From Aricia agestis (Eukaryota; Arthropoda; Insecta; Lepidoptera; Lycaenidae), in the NCBI RefSeq assembly GCF_905147365.1, contig NC_056418.1:8493262-8557261 (forward strand): a stretch of 64,000 nucleotides of DNA, written 5' to 3'. The number at the start of each line of letters is the position of its first letter. Within the stretch, counting starts at the first letter, position 1. Under the pieces are notes generated by a model. The model saw only the letters and a program-made list of their open reading frames with translations, was not told the DNA's origin and did no database searches. Of this stretch, positions 8,239 to 17,299 are shown in pieces. Position numbers and translations under genes: made by a program.

Positions 8239-10747
8239 CTATGGAAGCAAAAAAAATTTAGAATTGATTTATACACTAATAACTAGTATAAATTATTCGC
8301 GAACAACATACAATAGCACACTTACGATTCTGACGAAAACGACAATGGCGAACGTGACCTATCGCGGGACATCGCTCGTCGTGGAGGCATTGTTGGGTCG
8401 TGCTGACAAAAAAAAAATAATGAAGAAATCCTATATATCACTATCGTAAACCTAACAAATTAACCAATGCATACCATTCGCGACAGCCTCTCGCGGCGCT
8501 CTGGGGACGTGAAGTGTAGTGGAGCCTCCAGTGAGATATCTCCATCGCTATCTTCACCCTAGGCCAACATAAAAAGCATAATTTATACACTGTAACCCAT
8601 GAGTTTTATAACTATTTATAGCCACATCACTACATAATATTATAAAACAAAGTCGCTTTTTAGGGTTCCGTACCCAAAGGGTAAAAACGGGACCCTATTA
8701 CTGAGACTTCGATGTCTGTCCGTCTGTCTGTCTGTCTCCAGGCTGTATCTCAAAAACATGTAGACACTTGAAATTTTCACAAAATCCTCAATTATATGTG
8801 TACTTCAATAGGTATTAATAAAATTAAAATAAATAATTAAGGGAGGCTCCCATACAAAAACACGATTTTTCCCTACTTTCGCTCTTTAAGAGGATTCCAC
8901 ACCGCCATTTTTTCCATACAAACGTTGTCCCCTGTTTCCTCCCTGGATAATGCTAGTAGAGTTATAATTTTTTTCCTGAATATCAACGGCCACTAATACA
9001 ATGTCCCTATGTTTTCTTTTTTTTCATAATTTAATTATTAAATAAGATATAAACGTTCAAAAACCCAAAAAAATGGCCAGATTTTCCACTGTGTTCAAAC
9101 GTCCAGAAAACAGATTTGGATAGATTATACAAAAAAAGCAAAACATAGGAACACAGCTCAAGCCTTTTTTTAATCTTTAATGAAAAAAGTACTTAAATCG
9201 GTTAAGTTTTGGAGAAGGAATCAGGGGACAACGAATCGTTGATTTTCTGGATTTTCTGCAGTTGTCTCTATCGCGTTCTGCGGTATAGGCTTGAGGTAAG
9301 GGAGACAGCTATAGATATTACACGTACTTTTTTTTCATTTCTCTAGCCGCTGTGGTATCCTCTTAACTGTACGGAACCCTTCGTGCGCGAGCCCGACTCG
9401 CACTTGGCCGATTTTTTTTCCCTCATGTCCCTTTGTTCCCTTTAATCTTTAAAACTACGCAACGGATTTTGATGCGGTTTTCTTTAATAGATAGAGTGAT
9501 GAGTATAAAAACATTCATTAAATAGTGGAAAAATACAGTTAATTGGGGTTTCTAATGTGATGTCGTAAATAATTACATTTCTTTCCGCTTACATTGCAAA
9601 CGCAGGCTGAACCCTACAAGATTTATTAAAATAATGTGCTAAGTATAATTGTACACAATGAAAAGGTCTACAGAAAACTCCGCGATTATACAGGGTATAA
9701 CAAAAATAAGTGATAATACTTTAGGGTGTGTACGTGTTCCTTGTAGAGAGTTCACTGTGAAAGTAGCAGCGCTGAAAGACCAAAAATTTTTTTCACTTTT
9801 GTATGGGGAAACTCGTGACGCTCGGACCCTTGCCCATACAAAAGTGAAAAAATTTTTTGGTCTTTCAGCGCTGCTACTTTCACAGTGAACTCTCTACAAG
9901 GAACACGTACACACCCTAAAGTATTATCACTTATTTTTGTTACACCCTGTATATGTCTATTGTCTATCACTTATGGATATCCCACAATAATTTTTTTTGG
10001 TCATTTACTTTTAACTTCAAATAATGGTCAATAATCCTTATTCAATTAAATACTTTAAGTAAATACATTATTGATTTAATATAGATTTATATGGCCCTTT
10101 ACAGCATATTATGATTTAAATTAATATTTTCGAAGATACCTATTATAGATTTAAAAATTGCGGGACGACTTTTGCGGCAGTACTAAGTCGGGCCACGGGT
10201 AGTAATGAATATAAATCAAAACTACTGAATCAATTTTAATCATTTCTTCAGTGAGTGACATCGGCTTTAATATATTTTATACCCGTGCGAAGGCGGGACG
10301 GGTCGCTACTCACTAGTCTATACATATAAAAATGGATTTTCAATTGTGTTAGTAACGCTATAACTCGATAACAGCTGAACCGATTTGGCTAATGTTGGTC
10401 TTAAAACAATCCTGGAAGTCCAGGGAAGGTTTTAAAGTGACACCATAAAACCATTATCACTTCAAAGAGTTCTGGCGGTGGATGGCGCGAGGGTGGACTG
10501 CTAGCCCTCGTGTTGCAAGTTTCAAACTAAAACACGAAGAGAAACGTCCATGCAAAAAACTGCCACCCAAAGCAAAAAATAAACAAAAATAGGTTTAACC
10601 AACCTCGTCTTCCAGGTCCGTTTCAATCATCTCTGATCCATCGGATTCACCCTCTTCATAAGAAATCTCGACCTCATCTTCATATACGAGCTCGAGGAAA
10701 TCTTCAGGTGCCACAGGGGGATCCTGATCGCCGCGCCAGTTTGACAT
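6198..10747 (-). CDS. piggyBac-type transposase, four exons, intact (possibly domesticated)
   Basis: Exons are 10604-10747 (48 codons, ATG at 10747), 8475-8558 (28 codons), 8326-8402 (25 codons plus 2 nt) and 6198-8238. All introns are GT-AG, and the phases fit to give one open frame of about 781 residues. The N-terminus is acidic, then Arg/Gly-rich. The core matches the DDE_Tnp_1_7 (piggyBac) fold: SVWYFDSAYDAF entry, then ICIDES, LFMDNW and YMRGLDMKDQ carrying the three expected catalytic Asp (about residues 440, 523, 629). The tail CFVC...HCCESC...CVEDC is the Cys/His zinc-binding module of piggyBac proteins. Active members excise and insert DNA at TTAA. No CCC-type terminal repeats with TTAA were seen next to the gene. 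Canonical piggyBac coding regions lack introns; here intron 1 is 2 kb and full of later insertions while the frame is intact. Domestication is inference. Confidence 0.85.
8326..8402 (-). CDS. piggyBac-like gene, exon 3
   Basis: A T-rich tract then gtcag precedes the exon; the donor is ATC|gtaagtg. It encodes an Arg/Ser-rich segment (PPRRAMSRDRSRSPLSFSS). Its 77 nt leave two bases that join exon 4 in frame. Confidence 0.7.
8475..8558 (-). CDS. piggyBac-like gene, exon 2
   Basis: The acceptor is ggcctag and the donor ATG|gtatgc. It has 28 codons, starting GEDSDGDISLEAP and ending RRERLSRM, with no stop and phase 0 at both ends. Confidence 0.68.
8661..9418 (+). repeat. Interspersed repeat family A, nearly full-length, split by a TTAA MITE
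   Basis: It begins AGGGTTCCGTACCCAAAGGG, runs through the CTGT microsatellite and 'ggaggctcccatacaaaaac', then is interrupted at 8886-9366 and resumes with 'tgtacggaaccc...' to end 'ctcgcacttggccg' and a T run. The outer part matches the uninterrupted copy at 44540-45021. It lies in intron 1 of the piggyBac-like gene. Confidence 0.75.
8890..9362 (+). mobile_element. TTAA-flanked 473-bp MITE, GAGGATNCCAC ends
   Basis: TTAA lies at 8886-8889 and 9363-9366. Inverted ends are GAGGATTCCACACCGCC and the complement of GAGGATACCACAGCGG. A second copy in reverse orientation lies at 39749-40234. Non-coding. Confidence 0.8.
9690..9951. mobile_element. Near-perfect palindromic MITE, ACAGGGTGTAAC family (best copy)
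   Basis: The two arms of about 115 bp are almost perfectly complementary, from CAGGGTATAACAAAAATAAG to its mirror ending TTACACCCTG, with TA outside both ends. The centre is about 35 bp between 'gtatggg' and 'cccatac'. It sits in intron 1 of the piggyBac-like gene; ORFs on both strands are palindrome artefacts. Confidence 0.8.
10190..10315 (+). mobile_element. Helitron-like 3' end fragment
   Basis: It has 'aaactactgaatcaatttt' followed by a GC-rich 'gtgcgaaggcgggacgg' segment and CTAG at about 10313, the organisation of a short Helitron tail. Confidence 0.35.
10318..10470 (+). mobile_element. Helitron-like family E fragment
   Basis: 'gctgaaccgatttggctaat' and 'gaagtccagggaaggttt' recur at 57236-57305 next to another Helitron start. 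It lies in intron 1 of the piggyBac-like gene. Confidence 0.4.
10604..10747 (-). CDS. piggyBac-like gene, exon 1 with start codon
   Basis: ATG at 10747 begins MSNWRGDQDPPVAPEDF and continues with a strongly acidic stretch to LEDE, 48 codons, then the donor GAG|gttggt, which is a weak but usable GT site. Acidic N-termini are usual in piggyBac transposases. The segment GDQ..PED recurs in exon 4 as GDQSARPED, a possible internal duplication. Confidence 0.65.
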
Positions 10748-10785
10748 GCTTTATAATAAAACAAAAAAGAATAAAATTAAATTCA

Positions 10786-11179
10786 AAATTTAAAAAAACC
10801 CCCGCCAAACAACTTTAAAAAGTAATGAAATAATATTTACTGCCTTTAAGTTCAAATAATTCCTAACTTGTGTAAAGTAATATTTTAGTCCATAATTGAT
10901 GTCAAGGTGTGTCGGGGGACCGCTAAATGTGTAGATGTTTGATTTCTCATAACATTATAGTTTAAGGATCAGTATTCACAGCGAACTGAATCGAGATAAT
11001 CAGGTGCAGCGACTTGGCGGTTGTAGGTTGTAGTTTCCTTGGCGGTCCCCCGACACACCTTGACAACAATTATGGACTAAAATATTACTTTACACAAGTT
11101 AGGAATTATTTGAACTTGAAGGCAGTAAATATTATTTCATTACTTTTTAAAGTTGTTTGGCGGGGGTTTTTTTAAATTT
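10786..11179. repeat. Large near-perfect inverted repeat just upstream of the piggyBac-like start codon
   Basis: Arms are 10786-10923 and 11042-11179, about 138 bp each, with only two visible mismatches over the inner 125 bp and a loop of about 118 bp. The outer ends read aaatttaaaaaaaccccc. The left arm starts 38 bp upstream of the ATG at 10747, so it would lie in the 5' UTR or promoter. No clear target duplication; it may be a young MITE or part of the original element. Confidence 0.75.
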
Positions 11180-11837
11180 CTTAATTTAATTTTATTTCAT
11201 ACTTTTTAAACTTGTGTTGGTTATAGTGCAGAATATTAATTCCTATCAACAGAATCATATTCTCATGATTACCATTTATCAATGTCCTTTTCGATGAGGC
11301 CGTTAATATGAGCCCAAACATGAAACCTCCACTTTGGGTTCATACGATGCTGCAGCAGCAGCATGTAAATATTTAGTGTTTATCTACTTCTTACTGGTTG
11401 TCGCAATCAAAATGAGCCCAAACACGAAACCTCTGCTCTAAGTTGGCGAGGAGTTGGATATCCTATTAATTACCAGGTGATGCTGCAACACCAGGTCAAC
11501 TTTCTATTATTATGTGTATACGTATATTATATATTTACAACTAGAATGAATTATAAAACCCATCAAACGACTACAAGTTGCTAACGGCCTTTCATGAACC
11601 AGATAAACCCTGATTGTCCAGCACTGAGCAGGCTGATGATGATGAATTATAGCTAAGAACACTCTCGATCATGTCAGCTTTCAAACAAAAAAAACAAGAT
11701 CAAAATCGGTCTACCCGTTTGGATGCTACGATGCCACGGACAGATACACACACAGACAAACAGAGACAGACAGACAGACAGACACGTCAAACTTATAACA
11801 CCCCTCTTTTTTGTCGGGGGTTACAAATCAATAAACG

Positions 11838-11840
<3 letters not shown>
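11180..11840. other. Intergenic stretch without recognised gene
   Basis: There is a diverged direct repeat of 'gagcccaaacatgaaacctc' (11309 and 11413), ending in a GACA-type short tandem run at 11740-11785. The ORF over 11671-11895 is microsatellite sequence. Confidence 0.4.

Positions 11841-11884
<44 letters not shown>
11841..11884. repeat. (TA)22 microsatellite
   Basis: Uninterrupted TA dinucleotides. Confidence 0.95.
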
Positions 11885-11889
<5 letters not shown>

Positions 11890-11898
11890 GTCTAAGTT

Positions 11899-12057
11899 CT
11901 AACCTAACCTAACCAACTTTTGGACTTTCTGGATTGTGTTTGTTTTTGTTTGAATGGAGCTGCGTCCATCCATTTCATAATCCCGTAATTTCTCCTCGAA
12001 TATTTGTTGACATTTTAATTCACTCGTATGTGCCTCCACAATTTTTGTCTCTATAAT
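11899..12057 (-). CDS. Small possible exon or coding remnant, charged helical peptide
   Basis: The minus strand is open for 52 codons between a possible acceptor 'gttattatag' (exon side at about 12050) and a stop at 11899-11901. The peptide IVEAHTSELKCQQIFEEKL and what follows (RDYEMDGRSS) looks like ordinary soluble protein rather than translated repeat. A CpG-rich, ATG-containing stretch lies upstream near 12134-12180 (CAATATGGCG on the minus strand). No family was recognised and the frames of the two pieces do not join simply. Confidence 0.25.
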   Translation of the reverse strand: MIETKIVEAHTSELKCQQIFEEKLRDYEMDGRSSIQTKTNTIQKVQKLVRLG

Positions 12058-12587
12058 AACACTAATTGTAATTTTTATTAACTACTTTCTTTCCGAAAAA
12101 CAACCACAAACACCAACAAACACCTGCTAGTTGACGCCATATTGTAAATAAAACGCACCTAGCGCCGCAGCGGTGCGCGCTGAACTACTTCAATTAGACG
12201 GCGGCTTTTGAATCAGCTGTAGTGTTGAACGTTTTGAGCGACTAAAATATTCAATATAAAAGCTAGACGTGTGATTTAATGGCGTTGTTCAGTCAAAGGG
12301 CTAGCTGTTTGATTGAACGACTATTTAAACCAGTCGGCTGCGACATATATATTATGTGCTTATTTTAACAAAATGTAATTAAGGGCCTTCCCTACGGAGA
12401 TATTTTGAGTCTTGAGAAAGCACACAGGATATTATTCTTCCCAGAAAATGTATGGTTCCCTATTGTAATGTATTGTATATCAGGCTTTGTCGAACGATTG
12501 ATCAATATAACCGCTTTAGCTAATTTTCTAAAACTTTGTCCTCCCTCTTGTTGAGTTTTGTGGTCCCACTATATAATAATTAACTAG

Positions 12588-12697
12588 CTGTTGCAGTCGA
12601 CTTCGTCCGCATTAGTATAGTAGATCACGTCCCAAGTATTATTTATTGTACAGAAATATTCAATGTACAGCATTGACTTTCCTACGATTTTATTATC
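12588..12697 (-). mobile_element. Lep1-like Helitron 3' portion, reverse
   Basis: Read on the minus strand it matches 25257-25366: 'aaatcgtaggaaagtcaatg' to the 3' hairpin and CTAG. Confidence 0.6.
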
Positions 12698-12698
12698 T

Positions 12699-12850
12699 AT
12701 ACTAATATTATAATTGGGAAGAGTTTGTTTGTTTGTTTGTTTGAACGCGCTAATCTTAGGAACTACTGGTCCGATTTGAAAAATTCTTTTACTGTTGGAT
12801 AGCCCATTTATCGAGGAATACAGGAATGAAATAATTATATATTATTAACA
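12699..12850 (+). mobile_element. Lep1-like Helitron 5' portion
   Basis: It begins TCTATACTAATATTATAA and continues with 'tttgaacgcgctaatc' and 'actactggtccgatttg', as at 24523 onward. It is head-to-head with the reverse fragment just before it. Confidence 0.6.
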
Positions 12851-12898
12851 CGGGTTTAAGGTAAGAATAATATATATGTAGTGTTATTTATTAAACAT

Positions 12899-13560
12899 AC
12901 CTGTCACCTGTGGCTTCCATCTCCATAATTAATATTTAGATTTTTGGCCGAGGTGAACAAAAATATCATGTCTTAATGTTATAGGATTTTCCAGGCAAAT
13001 AGCCTTACACTGCAGCTGCACAACGCTTACCTGTCAGGGCCTCATGCGCTTTTGTTATTTTGTTGTTAAGTAACAAAGGGTTTTAAGGTCAGTGCGATGG
13101 AGCAACTACCTGACTTGAAGAATACAAGCAATTTTAAACCTTACATTAAAGTAGAAAAATCTATTTTTGACCTTCTAAATTGGCCATTTTGCCGTATGTG
13201 CGCCGGCGGGACGCCGTTTTGAATGCATTGTACGTCAAATTGATTTTGGTTATTTTACTAAAATTAGGCATAATACGACGATGAATAGTTTTGTAGACGA
13301 GTTATATTTACTTATTTAGGTTTTTTACTTCATTTATTTACAAACAAAGTAAGAAAATCACGTCTGAATCAGTCCCATAGAAACAGTGCATAGAAACCAA
13401 TTTTTTCAAGTGAAATCTATAAGTTATTACGATGTATTTCTTTCAGTATCTGCTAAAAATACTTATAATGAGTAAAATAAACTATGTACCAATAAAAAAA
13501 CAGTACTTACATTCGAGAAAACCAGAAAAAACTTCGAACAAACAAAGTATATAAACACAA
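12899..13560 (-). other. Possible minus-strand 5' gene region (splice-like signals only)
   Basis: On the minus strand there is a TATA-like 'tttatata' near 13548, a strong donor-like GAAT|gtaagtact near 13512, CTGACAG|gtaagc near 13032, and a short ATG-containing segment (MEMEATGD) ending GACAG|gtatgt at about 12901. The spacing could fit short 5' exons, but no downstream coding exon with homology was found, so this is a suggestion only. Confidence 0.2.
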
Positions 13561-13889
13561 CACAGGTGATGTAGTTTCTATCCTCTTTGACAGGTGACAC
13601 TTGACAAATGACAAATGACAGAACCATGCGGCATGCACAGAATATTGTTTATATTATACAGTTCGACACATAAAGTTATTATAATATTATGACCTACTAG
13701 GTATATTAACTTTATGGTTCGACAAGGCTTTAAATGAACAACGGGCGCTGCTGGTAAAGGAGATCTGTCAAAAATGACGTTTTTGAGTAGGTAGTTCTTC
13801 AAAAATTATTCTCCGCGTAACTTCGTGGGGATTTTTTATGTTAGAGTTATCTTTAAAACAAATGCAAATACATTTAAGGCTTCTTACAG

Positions 13890-14012
13890 ACGAACGGCAC
13901 GTGTCGGCTGTAGTCAACGGCACGTGTCGGCGGCAGTCGACGGAAGTTGACGGCACGTGTCAGCGGCAGTTGACGGCAGTCGACGGCAGCCGACGGCAGC
14001 CGTTGACAGTGT
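13890..14012 (+). repeat. Tandem ~33-bp repeat, cggcacgtgtc...
   Basis: Units start CGGCACGTGTC at about 13894, 13917 and 13950, with 'cggcagt(c/t)gacgg' filler. Each carries the E-box-like CACGTG. The block is probably the interior of a MITE. Confidence 0.5.
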
Positions 14013-14331
14013 ATGACGCTTGCAGGGGACCTACCACGACCTTTCCTAAAACGATCATGTTTCCAGAAAACTTTATTGTAAGATTACAATAATATTACCG
14101 TACTCACTTTTAAAAAATAATTTTACTAAAAAACAGTAAAAAATGCAAAAATATTGTTAAATCCGCTGTGAAATATCAACTTTTTTAAGATCACTAGCTT
14201 GACGTTAAAGTAATTATTGCTTATCTGTCAAACGGTGTCGCTTAGTAGAATTGGTGGTAGGCCCCCAGTATTGACGACCGCCTAAAGGTAAGCGGCCACA
14301 GGTCAGTATCATAGGCCAGTCATTAAAGCCA

Positions 14332-15326
14332 AAACCCGAAAGAAATTATTAGTAACTTGATAAACTTTTAAGGGTTTGTTAAAGAAGGTAAATAACTTAC
14401 CGTGTGATTTTGCAGCGTTCTGGGTTGTACGGAAAGGGTTGAAAAAAAGGGGTGAAAAAGGTTTTTTGTTAATAACATTGTGTAAAAAATTTGTAACACG
14501 CTGCAAATTTGGAATTAGGTTGTTCTTATCGTTTTGTAACGTGTATTAAATTTGCAGCGTTTTGCAACATACGGAACATTGTTTATTATTAAAAAACAAT
14601 AAAATTTGTTAATTTAAGGCAATGATATTCTATGTTACTAAGTATTTTAGAAACTCATTGATTTAAGGGGTAAAAAAAATTAGTAACTCGGTGTAAATTT
14701 AGAATTAAGTTGTTCTTTTTCAGATAGAAATACTGATAAACTCTTCACTTACTTTTTTACCATCAATACTAAATGAAATATTTGTTCATATAGTAAATAA
14801 CAATGTTCCGTTCGTTGCAAAAAGCTGCAAAATTAATACACGTTACAAAACGGTAAGAACAACTTAATTATAAATTTGCAGCGTGTTACTAATTTTTTTT
14901 ACCCTTGTTATTAACGAATTTCATTGTTTTTTAATAATGAACAATGTTCATTTTGTTGCAAATTGCTGTAAATTTGGTATACGTTAGAAAACGGTAAAAA
15001 CAACTTAATTATAAATTTGCAGCGTGTTACTACATTTTTTACCCTTGTTATTAACAAATTTTATTGTTTTTTAATAATAAGAAATGTTCCGTATGTTGCA
15101 AAACGCTGCAAATTTAATACACGTTAGAAAACGGTAAGAACAACCTAATTCCAAATTTGCAGCGTGTTACAAATTTTTTACGAAATGTTATTAACAAAAA
15201 ACCTTTTTCACCCCTTTTCTACCCTTTCCGTACACCCCAGAACGCTGCAAAATCACACGGTAAGTTATTTTACCTTCTTTAACAACCCCCTAAAATTTTA
15301 TCAAGTTACTAATTTCTTTCGGGTTT
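14332..15326. mobile_element. 1-kb foldback element with internal 140-bp tandem units
   Basis: The ends 'aaacccgaaagaaatta' and 'aatttctttcgggttt' are inverted copies and complementarity extends about 250 bp inward on each side. Inside, a 140-bp unit beginning 'atgttccgt..gttgcaaa' and containing 'aaatttgcagcgtgttac' occurs in tandem at about 14803, 14943 and 15083, with inverted versions at 14480-14600. No protein is encoded. Confidence 0.7.
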
Positions 15327-15404
15327 CGGACGTGTCGCATCAAACGGATAATTTTTTCACAGTACTTCCGCTGAATCGGCAGCGTACGGATTATCTTTAA
15401 CTTT

Positions 15405-16156
15405 AACTGCTTCAATCCACTTGAAGCAAATTGGGAAGATAAAAAAACTTGAAAGGTGGGTACCTCATGAATTGAGTGAAGCAAACCAGAAAACATGAGT
15501 CGACTGCTGCGTTACATTGCTCAACCGACACAATAACGAATGGATTTTAAATCGGATCATTACTTGTGATGAAAAATGGATCCTTTACGATTTAAATCGG
15601 AAGCGTTCGTCGCAATGGCTGTCCCCTGGAGAATCAGCCAAATCCTGCCCTAAGCGAACATTGACGCAGAAAAAGTTACTTGTGAGTGTTTGGTGGACTA
15701 GTGCCGGTGTCGTTTACTACAGCTTTCTAAAATCTGGCGAAACGGTTACGGTAGATATCTATTGTAAGCAACTGCAAACCATGATGGAAGAACTAGCTGC
15801 TAAACAACCAAGGCTGGTCAATCGCTCTAGGCCACTGCTGCTTCAGGACAACGCTAGACACTGCACAACAGACGGCCGCAAAACTGGAGGAGCTGCAATT
15901 AGAATGTCTGCGACATCCACCGTACTCCCCGGATCTTGCTCCAACAGATTACCATTTTTTTCCGAATTTGGATAATAGTTCCTACAAGGAAAAAAATTCA
16001 ACTCTGATGTTGCCACATCAGAGTGGACTGCCGTCCAAACCGCATGATTCAAAGAATTTATTGAGTCTCGTCCCTCCGGTTTTTCTTCGTAAAGGGATCT
16101 ACGAACTACCCAGATGGCAAAAATGCATCGATAACGTACCTACATACTTTGATTAA
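15405..16156 (+). pseudogene. Dead mariner transposase
   Basis: Translation pieces in three frames follow the order of a mariner (DD34D, SETMAR-like) transposase. 'HLKQIGKIKKLERWVPHEL' lies before an early break. The frame 15517-15975 has the catalytic ITCDEKW, then LVSVWW, YYSFLKSGET and LLQDNARHC. After a frameshift near 15868 comes HPPYSPDLAPTDYHFF, and another shift precedes the terminal GIYELPRWQKCID and stop at 16156. The N-terminal HTH is missing. Inactive. Confidence 0.85.
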
Positions 16157-16205
16157 TTAAATATAATATTATTACTTTAATACAAAAAAATCGACTTTAT
16201 ACTTA

Positions 16206-16250
16206 TATTCCTCCCATACAAAACGCCAATTTCATATTATGTAAGGACCT
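16206..16250. repeat. Copy of 'aaaacgccaatttcatat' repeat end
   Basis: The same end occurs at 16980-17010 and, in both orientations, at 59122-59165 and 59417-59462, where it forms the termini of a MITE. Here it flanks the retrotransposon fragment. Confidence 0.45.
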
Positions 16251-16254
16251 TTTT

Positions 16255-16975
16255 TTTTTGTTGAGGAGTATTTCCCATACATTACGTATCTGCCACCCCC
16301 TCGGGGGAAGGGGTGGGGGTATGTGGGACTCCCTCTCGAGGTTAACCCACTAAAACTCCCCCTGCCCTCCTTCCTGCACCATTCCAGTGGGACACGGGAA
16401 CTCTACAAACTCCGCGTCCTCACTGTGCTAGCCGCGTCCGGCACATCTCCGTTTCGGCGGCTGATGTTCTGCCGCCGCTTTCCGTCACCGAGAGCTCCCC
16501 GGGCATCTAGGGAGCTTTCTTCTCGGGGCCCTTGGTGCGAGCGGTGATCCCCCGATCAACCGCCCGCGGGCCTATTGCTCCACCTCCATGGCGGGCTGGA
16601 GCTGACTAACCCCAGCACCACCGGCTCCGGGCTCCTGCGGCCGAGCCTTATCGGAGGGAGCTCCTCTCCTGCGGCGGTTCGTAGCGGGGGGCGGCTTGGC
16701 TGTTAAACAGCCACCGCTTCCTGGACGTGCCCGCTCTCCTTGCCGAGTGCCTCGCAGAAGAAGCAGTTGGATTGCTTCTCCTGGCACTCGGCGGCCTTGT
16801 GCTCTGGCTTCCCACAGCAGAAACAGTTCCGGCTGCGGTCCATCGCGCACTGGTATGTCGCCTCCAGGTGGCGGGTGTCAAGGCATCGGTAACACCGCAT
16901 AGGCCTTGCGGCCAGTGTCACTTTCGCCGAGACCCAGCCCACTCGCAGCCGCCCTAAGACCAAATTTTTGTCCAG
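16255..16975 (-). pseudogene. Non-LTR retrotransposon ORF1 (Gag) 3' fragment with zinc knuckles
   Basis: The longest piece, 16703-16963 on the minus strand, carries Cys-rich knuckles: CYRCLDTRHLEATYQC, CFCCGKPEHKAAEC and CFFCEALGKESGHV. This is the arrangement of R1/Jockey-type retrotransposon Gag proteins, which package element RNA. The third knuckle is followed by Gln/Glu/Ala and then the frame stops. The surrounding 700 bp is GC-rich, unlike the host DNA, so several overlapping ORFs appear by chance. No reverse transcriptase is attached. Confidence 0.65.
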
Positions 16976-17299
16976 TAGTAGAACGCCAATTTCATATGTA
17001 AAGACCTAACATATATAACTCATTATTAAGTTCACAAATCAGCTACTCTACATTTTTGACACATCATTTGCCGCCAATTTGCATTACAAGGAAAAATTTG
17101 CCTGTAACATAAAAAAAAATTATTAGACCTATATTGCTTAAATTATAAAAAAGTATAGACGACTTCCGAGGAATTCATAAAAATAACATACAAAAAAAAA
17201 TCCACAGCCGAATATATAACCTCCTCGTTTTTTGGAAGTCGGTTAATGATACAGCAAATGAAAATAAATTACGTGTAGTTTAAAAATAAAAAGCCGCGT

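Noticed and set aside
8239..8276. ATG at 8276 as start of the transposase
   Set aside because: The extension lies upstream of a good acceptor, reads as T-rich intron, and better upstream exons exist.
9649..9970. Two overlapping ORFs on opposite strands with nearly the same protein
   Set aside because: They arise because the DNA is a palindrome; no independent gene.
16323..16957. Several plus-strand ORFs over the GC-rich retrotransposon fragment
   Set aside because: Shadow frames of the minus-strand Gag zinc-knuckle ORF.
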